Part shown: positions 21,801 to 31,479 of the stretch, piece by piece
How the letters are laid out: every line of letters begins with the position of its first letter
Position numbering within the stretch: position 1 is the stretch's first letter
DNA from: Selaginella moellendorffii
Lineage: Eukaryota > Streptophyta > Lycopodiopsida > Selaginellales > Selaginellaceae
Length of the DNA: 64,000 bases
Direction of reading: 5' to 3'
Assembly (NCBI RefSeq): GCF_000143415.4
Contig: NW_003314281.1
Coordinates: forward strand, 1,692,955 to 1,756,954
Program-made: the position numbers and the translations under genes
Notes under the pieces: generated by a model
The model's input: only the letters and a program-made list of their open reading frames with translations
What the model was told of the DNA's origin: nothing
The model's database searches: none

Positions 21801-22386
21801 AAAGTGGAATCTCAAGATGTTGGGATCCTTTTTAAGCCATTTCACCTAACACTCTGCTGATAGTTTGTTCTTGAGCTTGGACAATAGTCTTGCGTACTTG
21901 CTCATTCAAGATTGTGTCAGCCTCTAGCATAGTTACCACCTTATTTCTATGACCTTTAGGAGCAGCAACATGTCTGCCATTTCCACCACCAAGATCTGCC
22001 CCACCACCTATAGCAATAGGTGCCTCATTTCTGCCACCAAGTTCCACACCACCACCTATGGCACTACCACCAGTAGCTTCTCCTATGCTATAGCTAGCTT
22101 CTGCATTTCCACACTCTCTAGAACCATCTGGCTCTTGCATGCTGACACTTGGATCAGGATCAACCATTACTTGGATCTGGACACCGCTGCTCCCACCATG
22201 ATCTTCCTCTGAAGCAGCACTTTGAACTTGTGAGGTGTCCCTAGTGAATCTAGCATAATGATCTATAGTTGTTTTCCTGGAGAACGGGTCCATTAAGGTT
22301 GACCGGCATGCTTCTTCTATTGTGGCATGATTTATATATCTGTATGAAAATGACAAATAAACTTGAGTAAATATTAAAAAAACCAC
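18872..22386 (-). pseudogene. ParB-like / permuted amino-methyltransferase gene, element 2
   Basis: Collinear with the gene at 9877-13613. Order on the minus strand: a Gly/Ala-rich linker (about 21950-22150), EIPLCRLKQSH-like segment (21800), FIIDGNHWW (21530, ParB-like motif position), VHDIEHL (21270), EQCILNSKKSKVKKLL (20950), a middle region to 20160, DLTFFDLPDGLPPL (19530, catalytic-motif position), then SPKAMQILLELFCPP and a degraded motif I (IVFDATVRFGSM, 18990, where copy 1 has CTAGSG) followed by AVFALEKES. Several frameshifts and stops exist, and motif I has lost its Gly-x-Gly core. The start is unclear; it may lie upstream of 22340 in another exon. Conservation over two diverged copies argues that the ancestral reading frame was functional. 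Confidence 0.55.
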
Positions 22387-22392
22387 AAAGTA

Positions 22393-22950
22393 GTTCCCTT
22401 GGCACTAGGAAGATTGATTCGTCACCAAACTGATCTTCTCAGCACCAAGGGAACAAAAAAAAGAAGAAAAGAAGCAGTTCCCTTGGCACTGGGAAGATCG
22501 GTTTGGTGACAAACCGATCTTCTCAGCGCCAAGGGAACAAAAAAAAGAAGAAAAGAAGCAGTTCCCTTGGTGCTGAGAAGATTGGTTCATCACTGACCCA
22601 ATCTTTTCAATGTCAACAGAACAAGAAAAAGGAAAAAAGAAGCAGTTCCTTTGGCACTAGGAAGATTAGTTTGTCGCCGAACCAATCTTCTCAACACCAA
22701 GGGAACAAAAAAAAGAAGAAAAGAAGAAGTTCCCTTGGCATTGGGAAGATTGGTTTGTCACCGAACTGATCTTCTTAGCGCTAATGGAATGACAAGAAAC
22801 AAAAAAAAACCCAAATCTGATGTGCTGGGAAGATTGGTTCGTCGTTGAACTGATCTTCTCAGTGCCAATGGAATGACAAGAAATGAAAAACCTAGAATCT
22901 GGTGTGCTGGAAAGATCGGTTTGCTATTGAACTGATCATTCCAGCGTGAA
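22393..22950. repeat. Tandem array of palindromic units, about 84 bp each, 7 units
   Basis: Units start at 22393, 22477, 22561, 22644 and 22729, with two diverged ones near 22820 and 22903. Each unit is a roughly 60-bp imperfect palindrome (gttcccttggcactgggaag, then gatcggtttg / caaaccgatc, then cttctcagcgccaagggaac) followed by an A-rich linker. Single-strand hairpins are predicted for every unit. The array sits immediately upstream of the methyltransferase-like exon at 22386. Confidence 0.9.
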
Positions 22951-23291
22951 GTAGCCGTGAGGTGTAAGTTACTTGCGAGCTAGAAGCAAAAGATGGGATG
23001 GAAAAGCAGCAGAGAGAGGCATACCTTAATTGAGGAGTGTCTTTCTAGTGTCTTGAAGAGCACCTAACATCTTGATTGAGGCATCTTGAAGCATTCAAGT
23101 GTTTTTCTCTGCCCTTCCTTGTTCAAACCCTAACAGTAAAACCCTAAAAATTAAAGGTCACAATCAATGGTCACGATCAATGGTCATGATCAATTTTTAA
23201 AGAGTACTTGGATATATTTATAGGACAAATCCACTATGAACATAGATTTCACATGTTCTTTCCAAAAAGACAATCATTCAATGTTTTAAAT

Positions 23292-23612
23292 ATTAATTGT
23301 ATAATTGATTATGAAAGGAATAATACTGTTGAAATGAATGGGGTTATAAGCAAGAGGCACTGATTAATCATGAGAGTTGTAGTATTAATTGTTTATTCTC
23401 CCTCTCATCTCTATGCTTTTTTCCCTTCAAAAGAGTTTTATTCTTTTGTGATAAGTGAGAGATACTCAAGCTTGAAAAGGTTGGTGAGAGGCAAGATGAG
23501 AGGGAGAACAAGTAATTAATGCTACAACTCTCGTGATTAATCAGCGCCTCTCGCTCATAACCACATTCATTTCAATAGTATTATTCCTGTCATAATCAAT
23601 TATACAATTAAT
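23292..23612. repeat. Long inverted repeat, 119-bp arms, 83-bp spacer
   Basis: Arm 1 (23292-23410, attaattgtataattgat...) and arm 2 (23494-23612) are reverse complements with few mismatches. It lies in the spacer between the two divergent genes of element 2. It could be a nested foldback/MITE-type insertion or a hairpin-RNA source. No clear target duplication was resolved. Confidence 0.85.
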
Positions 23613-23797
23613 ATGGGCGGCTCTTTAACATTCTCATATATCTCTAGATTCTAAATGGTTGTATATTTTGTTAAAATCTTTAACTTGTCCTTTGCAAGGA
23701 CACAGCTAATTAAAGCTCACAATACAGAAGAATATCTTTGTTCTTTTTTGTCAGTTTCTCCTCAAATTTTTTCTAAGTGCTCGAGCAAGAAGAAGAT

Positions 23798-26700
23798 ATG
23801 AGAGAATTCTACTTGAAGTTCGATCAAAAGCCTCCAATTGTTTTCTCTAAGAATGTTATATGGAAAGAGCTTCCTCTGCAAAAGATTCAAGTTGAACCCG
23901 GGATCAATTAGTTTGGAGAATATATGTCAGAATAAGGGTATCAGATAGAAAATCCATTCTTCTTGACAATGGTGTGGGGCAGAATGGGATTCAATGGGAT
24001 TTTGATAGATGTACAGGTCAAGAGATTTTAGTTATAGGATCTCTAAAGCAAGCAGAGGAGAGCGCGTCAGTTTCACAGCTAACTATGCAAGGAGTGAAGG
24101 ATGAAGTTGTTATTCTCTCCAATGATGAAAGTGAAGAAGATAAGCTTCCCAACATAGCTTCCCATACAAGTAGGTGCGTTTATTCTAGACCAGTTTTTGA
24201 AGTGGTGGATAAGGCATTTCGGCAATCTCGATCATTATGGTTGGAATTGAAAGAGTTTTAGTACATGAGAGGTGAGGAGCTTCCGTCTTCCTATAATGGG
24301 AATATATTCTTCAAATTTCGACCAGCCAGTTTATCAAGCAAGAAGAGGGGCATGGAAACATGCTTGATCCACATAATTGGTGCAGAGTAAAGACGACCCA
24401 CTTCTCCCATTTCAATGAATCTGTGTTCATAGTCCATTGTGGTGGATAGCTTCAATGTGTCGCTGAGAAATGCATTTCTGATCATGGCAAGAATATGTGT
24501 TTCTTTGAAGGCTCAGCAATCAATCCCCCTAGGTGTGATGAGGTTGCTACAGGGTTTAGATGTCGCAAATGCAGGGCAACACCTATTTGTCAAGCATGTT
24601 ACGATGCAAAAATGTATTATTTTCTTCCATGGGATGGATATTTAGATAGAGTAGTAGTGCATGTTGGATACCACCAACACGTAATAGAAGAAGGAATTCG
24701 CCATGATTCTTTTTGCAATTTGAAGGTTGCTATTACTACAGAGGTTGGGAAGAAAAGTGCCGTAACTCCAAAGTGTGTTCAATAGTTTGTACTAAAGGAC
24801 TATGTGGTGGACATGTTGCTACAAGCTGATGGCAAAAAAGAGTTCATGGAGAATAGCTTGAAGGACTTGTTTCAAAATATAGAACCTGTGATAAATTTAA
24901 ACAGATATAAGTTAATACTTAACTCTACTTTATCACTAGAAACACTCTCTTTTTTAGCAAAATAAAGAACTGGATGCGAGAAGGGCGAGATAGAAAGCTT
25001 CAATATGGATTAGATGCAATTTTGGAGTTAAAAAGAAAATGTCCCTATAAATTTATTCATGGGAGTTTATTCATTGGCCAAGTGACTTACGCACTTTCAT
25101 CTTTAAAATGTCCACCCTTGGTCCTGCTTCTAGTGTGGACCTTATACAACGAATGGATATGGATGGAGACGGGGACTTGGCTAATTCCTAGATCCATTTC
25201 AACCATATGGAATGAGTTTCAGGTTGTTCAACAATGGGAGCTCGTATTTATGATCACAAGTAAGTGGTTAATCATTTTTTAAGGATCCATACCGATTTAC
25301 ATTATAACCATTCCTTCTATAGGTTGTAATGAAACTTGACTATAGCTATAGCTGAATTTAAGGTTTAAGATTTCCAAGCACAAACTGTCTTTTGGACATG
25401 TATATCCGAGGTTGTAAAACAGCAAACCGGGACGAAACCTAACTTTTGTGGTTTCATGGCAGATGCTGCTAGTGCTAACTGGTTGGCTGTACGACAAGTA
25501 TTCGAAGGTGATAAAAGTGAGCTATTACAAGGTAAAGAGAAGAGTTGTGAGTTTCATTGGGCAAAGAGCGTCAATGAACATTGCCGATGCATCAAGTCTA
25601 GCTTCTATCACGAGTTCAAATAACTTTGTCAGGAATGGATGCATGCACCAACTAAAGAGGAGGGCAAAAGCAAATGAGATGTGCATATAGTGGTGTGAAG
25701 GTACAAATGGAGTGTTGGCTTGCATGGTGGAAAGTTCAAATGTTTCAGTGGAGCCATTATATTTTCCATGTAAGTTTTCTCTCATTTTCTTTTTTTGTCA
25801 TATTCAAATGTTGTATTTTTCCTAGGATCAACCACTTGATGACATTGCATTTATACCAGCAATTAATCTCTCTAAGAGCAAACATTGGAGTTGAAGAGCT
25901 TCTAAAATACAGAAAGGAAAAATATCCTTCTATGAAGCTACACTCTCCAACCTCACTAGATCTCTTGAGTAATCATTAAAAGCTTTGGCTACACAGGAAG
26001 CAAAGTTTGCTGGTACAAGTCCAAACTTAGACAAACTTTGAGAGTGGGTTGGTAAAAGGACAACACTAGCAACAAAGTCAATATCTAAGATGGTTGGGGA
26101 AGTTATTATTAAAACTCTTATGGAATCAAGTTATGAACCACTTGGGGACATGAGGACAACCTGTTTGAAGCGTCAGTAGACATTTGATGGGCCTAACATC
26201 ACTCCTTCTAGCTCTCATTATCTAGAGTTTGATTACCATTCTGTTCCACGACACTAGAGAAGAACTAAAGAACATGGAGTGGAGGAGGTGCTAATTGTTA
26301 TACAAGTAAATCTAGTGTCAGAGGTTGAGAAAATGATTACTTATCAGCCAATTTCTCGTATCAACTAAGCAATTCAAAGAGTTAGTGCCAAGAGTAATGC
26401 ACATTTCTCTAGGAGTCAAGGTCAGTGTCTTGCATTTGTGTGCTTAGGTTCAAATTCTTTAGCAGTACCATGTTTCTAGGGCTGTCAAGATCTAGGGGTA
26501 AAGGGCTACCAGTTAAGTTGGATTTACTATTGTGGGACTAATGTTACTCATACAAACTGGATCCACAACTCAATTATTTCGAAGCCAGATTCTATGCTAG
26601 AGGAGTGCCTAATTGAGTGAAGCTGCAATCTTTTGAAAAAAGAGATTGAAAGTCTGGAGAGAGCTAGTTTCATGCTGAAGATTTCCTTAAATGTTGCTAT

Positions 26701-27109
26701 TGATATTGCTATGCCACCAATGTCAACACTAGACTGGCATACAAGACCAGCTAGAAATGGGAAGGTTGTACAATATAGGTTTTCCATTTCAAAATGTGCA
26801 CAAGAGAAGATAAAGCTGGCAAAGGCATTGAAGTGCACAATCACAAGGATAAACTACATCAGTATCGTGGTTAAGGAGTTTGTTCTTATGATTGAGTTGT
26901 CAAAGGGTATGAGCTACAATATTAGAATCTACAAAAATCCATCTTGTACCTGTCCAAATTTTACACAAAGGGAGAATAGGGGAAAGGTATATTTAACCTA
27001 CAAGCACATCTATTACATTTTTATGCAGAAATTAAACCAAGATCCTAAAGTGGAGCATCACATCCATCAGGCAAGCTTTGCAATTGCAAAGCTTGAGAAG
27101 TGTTTCTAG
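23798..27109 (+). pseudogene. Mutator-like transposase with C-terminal SWIM finger, element 2
   Basis: The coding remnants are in several frames. In order: REFYLKFDQKPPIVFSK and WKELPLQKIQVEPG (23800-23900), a Cys-rich segment CDEVATGFRCRKCRATPICQ (24525-24590), GLDAILELKRKCPYKFIHGS (25010), and GFMADAASANWLAVRQVF followed by CEFHWAKSV (25455-25590), which resembles the part of Mutator-type transposase domains preceding the conserved C-x-x-H/FHW segment. The C-terminus is CTCPNFTQRENRG...YKH (26940-27010), a SWIM finger in which the third Cys has become Tyr. Stops at about 25199, 25225 and 25622, plus frameshifts, show decay. Domain identity is by motif only; the catalytic acidic triad was not located. 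Confidence 0.6.
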
Positions 27110-27289
27110 ATCACTTTTAGTGTTTGGATCTATATTTATATTTGTATTTTATTGATCGAATTTACTTGGAAATATAGATTAAATCAAAATTTGAAAAATG
27201 AAAAGATGTTGGTTTGGGACGAACCAATGTTTTCCTTATATTTAAGAAGTCATGAGCTCAACTCGTGAACTCATAACCTACTCAGGCTT

Positions 27290-27298
27290 GAGTGAGCA
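27290..27298 (+). repeat. 9-bp target-site duplication, right copy
   Basis: GAGTGAGCA, identical to 18425-18433, directly after the right end of the Mutator-like element. Confidence 0.85.
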
Positions 27299-27791
27299 TG
27301 AACTCAAGTGGTGCCAAAAAGGCCATCTAAGAAAGTGCTTAAGAGCATCTCCCACTTCCCTTTGGGATGAAAGTGGGGGAGTAGGGATACCAATATTGGG
27401 TTGTTAGGCTATAGTGTTTCCCTCTCCCAAAATAAGAGATACACCTAAGGCTTGGGATTTAAACAGTCCTACAATTAAGTTTTGTTGTACCAATGGATAT
27501 TAAGAACCTAGAGGCTTGGTGTCCTTGGTTTTTATGCTTGCAAAGAGTGTAGCCGAACCATAAATCTAGTTTAACCCTGGGAGGGGGAGTGGGAGAGAAT
27601 TTGGAAATTTGTGGATAGATGGTTAACACCTCGTTGCTTGTGTAGTGAGTAGCTAAACAAAAATAAGACCAAGTAAAAGCTAGTACAATAGGTAGAAACC
27701 TTGGCAAAGAAATTTAATTAAATCCAAGATAGTGGTTATAAGATAAATGAGGTAAGCTGACAAATTTAAAAGGAAAATTTTATGACTTACA
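27299..27791 (+). mobile_element. LTR-A copy 4, right part, ending at the primer site
   Basis: Collinear with 1090-1706 (shared: gttttgttgtaccaa-ggatatta, gaggcttggtgt, agtgagtagct). Ends in GACTTACA, followed by primer-binding site tttggtattagagcc at 27793-27807. This is therefore a 5' LTR leading into the gag region. Confidence 0.8.
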
Positions 27792-30310
27792 ATTTGGTAT
27801 TAGAGCCTTTTCCTTATTTCTAGCAAAAAGATAGAGGCAGATTGTTGAGTTTAAGACAGGGCATAAGCAGACCAAAGCAAAGACAGAACCTTCTCTAGAG
27901 ATGGAGCTTTTGGTCGAACAAAAAGTTATGGATGAGAAATTCTTGCATGAGGAGGACTTCAATTAGGAAACTTCCAAACAAGAGTTTAGTGGTGAGGTTC
28001 GGTCATCAAAAGCTTGATTAGATGCTTTAGAAGGACAACTAGCATAGACCAATACTTTGCAAAAGACCATCATACAAAAGCTAAAGCATAATAAAAAGCT
28101 AAAGAAAAGGCAAAAGACTGCAAATGCAAGTAGTGCAAAAGTTGTGGACCTTTGGTGGAGATTGATGTAGAACTAAACAAGGTTGAACAAACCAAAGTAG
28201 AATTAATCCTTTAATCAATTCCCAAGTATAAACCAAAGCTCTCACCAATGTTCAAAGGAGTGAATGACTATAAAGTGGAAGAGGATTGGTTTATGATATA
28301 GATGATTACTTTTGAGCATTGCAATTACCAAACTCGAAAAAAGTCCCATATGCAAAATTATACTTAATAGATAATACTAAGTCTTGGTGGAGAACAACAG
28401 AGGCCAACAAAAGACCAATGCCCACTTAGGAGGTGATGAATGTGAGGATTTATACAACTTACATTCCTTCGAATGCTATTCTATATCTAAAGGATGAGCT
28501 GAGTATGTTAAAGCAAACCCGGATGCAAGTGTGAATCTGGAAATTATTGCTTACTTCCTGTAAGCAACCAAAGAAAATGACTCAAGAGATGAACTATTGA
28601 GAAATATGAGAAATGTAGAGGGAAAGGGCCCATGAACAAGAGTGCACCCCCTTTTCCAATTAGTTAAGGGTCTTGGGATATTTAGGGTTAAGTGTCCTTG
28701 GTTTTGAATAGTACTGGGCTGGGTGACCTCCCAAAAAGTCCAAACTCAAAAGCTTACATTTGGTATTGGAGCGGTCTCAGGTCCGACTCTGTTGATTGGC
28801 TAAGGGAATCACACCATATGTTGATTGACATCTGGAGCTTACATTTGGTATCAGAGCGGTCTCAGGTCTGACTCTGTTGGTTGGCTAAGGGAATCACACC
28901 ATATGTTAATTGACATCTAGTTGGTCTAGTTTGCTCCTGCTAGGCTCAACCCGAGGGGTAGGGTGTCAAGAGAGCAGGGCTCTCAGGAGAGCTGCGGCTC
29001 TCAGCTTTCGTTCACAAGGGCATGAACTTGTAGGTTTCATTCACGAGGGCATGAGTTTGTAGGGAATGTAGGGTAAGGTGTCAAGAGAGCAGGGCTCTCG
29101 GGAGAGCTGCGGCTCTCAGCTTTCGTTCACGAGGGCATGAACTTGTAGGTTTCGTTCACGAGGGCATGAACTTGTAAGGAATATAGGGAAGTGTGGTGGA
29201 TTGTAAACAACCAAAGAGAATGACTCGAGAAACGATCCGTTGGGATTCAAATATAGAGGGAAAGGGCCCATGAACAAGAGTGCACCCCCTTTTCCAATTG
29301 GTTAAGGGTCTTGGGATATTTAGGGTTAAGTGTCCTTAGTTTTGAATAGTACTAAGTTGGGTGACCTCCCAAGAAGTCCAAACTCAGGAGCTTACACTTC
29401 CATTTATAAAAGAGGAGGCGCGAGGAACCATTCAAGAGTATGTGAATTTGTTTATAGCTAAGAAGATTTTTATTATAGATATGGGTGACATGGACACATT
29501 CCATGCCTTTATATTAGGCTTGCAAACCTTATCTCAAAGCGATGCAATGCATTGGAACCCGACCAATTACAAGCATTGGATGCAACTATTAAGATGTATT
29601 TCAATGATAACTTATGCAAAGGGAACACAATAGAGTTGAGGTCCTCATTTAGTAAAAGAGCCAAATCAAAGGGTATATATGGTAAAGGAAAATTTAGGAA
29701 TACTTTTTCTAAGAATGAACCCTTAGGGTTTTGAAAAGATAGATTTGGTAGCCAAAGAGCAAGTATATAGAGGAGTCAGGCAAAAAGGATAAAAAATGAA
29801 GTCTACTAACAATGTGAGAAATAATATATGCTACAATTGTAATGAAGTGGGACACTTCTATATCCTTACTAGAAGAAGGCCAGAGTTAATATAGCCATTA
29901 AATCAAGTGAAGTCTAAATTAAGGTATATGATTTAGTCCTTAGCTTAAAGTTACTCATTACATAAATAATTTTGGTAGAGAATTATTTGCGACATTTATT
30001 AACCCTCCGAGGGAAACTTGGAGGTAGCTTTGTTAAGATGTTTATTGACAGGAGTGCTTTAGATAATTTTGTGGCTATAGACATAGTCTGGCAAGCCAAA
30101 CTAACAATGCAGCGGCTGGGTGAATCAAGGACTAAAGAGTTTGTTCAAAGTAGCCAAATCATTGATGAAGTAATTTGACAAGAGTTAAAGTAGGGACATA
30201 AAATATGGACATGGATTTCACAATTTTAGACTTTGTGGGATTTGACGTGATCTTCAGAATGGATTGATTCAATCAATTTGTGGTTGTGTTGCATAGATAA
30301 AGTATAGATC
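27792..30310 (+). pseudogene. Ty3/gypsy gag-protease region, decayed
   Basis: After the primer site, gag-like pieces appear: FKGVNDYKVEEDW (28255) and SWWRTTEANKRPMPTWEVM (28385). After the nested TRIM come EEARGTIQEYVNLFIAKK (29410) and GLQTLSQSDAM. A zinc knuckle CYNCNEVGHFYI (29830) has lost its fourth ligand. A protease piece reads LRGKLGGSFVKMFIDRSALDN (30010), where the usual D-S/T-G/A is D-R-S, followed by GFDVIFRMDWFNQF (30240). Stops interrupt all parts. Reverse transcriptase and integrase are not found to the right. Confidence 0.75.
28559..29396 (+). mobile_element. TRIM-like non-autonomous LTR element, 838 bp
   Basis: 5' LTR 28559-28758 (TGTAAGC...GCTTACA) and 3' LTR 29202-29396 (TGTAAACAAC...GCTTACA), flanked by the exact 5-bp duplication CTTCC (28554-28558 and 29397-29401). 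A primer site (tttggtattggagcgg, 28759) follows the 5' LTR, and an 82-bp tandem copy of the LTR-end/primer-site block follows at about 28841. The interior has a second tandem duplication (28961-29050 / 29051-29168) with AGAGAGC...GCTCTC palindromes. No coding frame; it interrupts the gypsy gag frame between NYCLLP and FIKEEARG. Confidence 0.9.
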
Positions 30311-31479
30311 TAGTGGTACTAGTGAATGTTTAAATGAAGTTTACAAGCAACCACAAGTCACAAAACAATCAACAATCACTCTTCAAGTTTCTTTCACAAG
30401 ACCTAAACACTAAACTTACATCATTATATCATATATTGATCCAATAAAAAGGTAACACTTAGGTACAACATATAAAAATATGGGTAAGTACAAACAAAAT
30501 GACTACTCAAATCCAATCATACAAAAATAAACTTACCAATATGTTTAACCAATAGTTTTGAGTATAATTGAAGAGGTTAGCTATATATGAGTAACACTTA
30601 GCTGAAACTAAAATGAAGACCATGAGATAAACTCATATAGATACACAACTTCTTAATAGACAAGGTTATAATATGGGTGGGTACTTACATCTACAAACAA
30701 CTAAGTTGGATATTACCATGTTTAACTAAGGTGGAAGACTACCAAAACCAAGTCAAGATTAATAACAACTCACTACTCCCATAAAGTATAACCAAATGCA
30801 AAGTGCAACCTATCATCAAATATAATGTTATAAAGAAATGCACAAGGGTCACTTTTTAAAAAAAGTGTAATAGTTATTTTGCTATATTAACTCTAGACTT
30901 TATCCAACTCAATTGCTTTAGCTCTAAAAGTTAATATCCCTTTCAAGCCTCATCACATAAACTATCTATTAAGGTCTAAACCAATTAAAGTCAATGCCAA
31001 CCCTTTCATTAGTTTATATTAGCTCACAAAAATGGAATAAGTTTCAAGCAGAATGATTAACAAATCAATCATTGGAAAAGCCAAAGAAAATTTATAGAAA
31101 ATTTTCTATTCTAAAAAAAGAATGGCTCTTTGTCCAGAAATGCAAATTTCTAAGACTCAATCAATTTCCTCCTATCTATAATTTCACATAGATTCAACTC
31201 AACATAAATTTGTATGACCATATTTAAGCATCAAACAACATACCCATATAACTGATATCAAATACTGACATTTACAAAATGTAAATGAATATCTAAGACT
31301 CAATCATGAAGATTATATTTTTGAATATCTATATTACACTAACATTCTTCTTCAATCACCTTTAAATTTCAATATAAATCTAAAGTATTAATTAAAAATA
31401 ATATAAAAATTCAAGATCTAAGAAAAAACTTCTCATCACTTGAAATAATGACATCATTTACACTACACCAATGCTAACA
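30311..31479. other. AT-rich, no gene seen
   Basis: No frame with recognisable content and no clear repeats. It probably holds eroded retroelement sequence. Confidence 0.5.

Larger units (their letters stand above)
18434..27289. mobile_element. Mutator-like element 2, complete ends, about 8.9 kb
   Basis: The limits are set by the flanking GAGTGAGCA duplication. The ends are imperfect inverted repeats: the left begins GCAATTGGGTAGTTTTTG then AGCTGAGCTCAAG; the complement of the right end begins AAGCCTGAGTAGGTTATG then a GAGTTGAGCTCAT block. About 80 bp inside the left edge and 60 bp inside the right edge are near-palindromes ttggttcgggatgaaccaa (18519) and ttggtttgggacgaaccaa (27211). Cargo: a methyltransferase-like gene (-), a spacer with a palindromic tandem array and a long inverted repeat, and a transposase/SWIM gene (+). 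Both genes are decayed. Confidence 0.8.

Noticed and set aside
22503-22848. Lys-rich repetitive frames
   Set aside because: They cross the palindromic tandem array and have no independent support.
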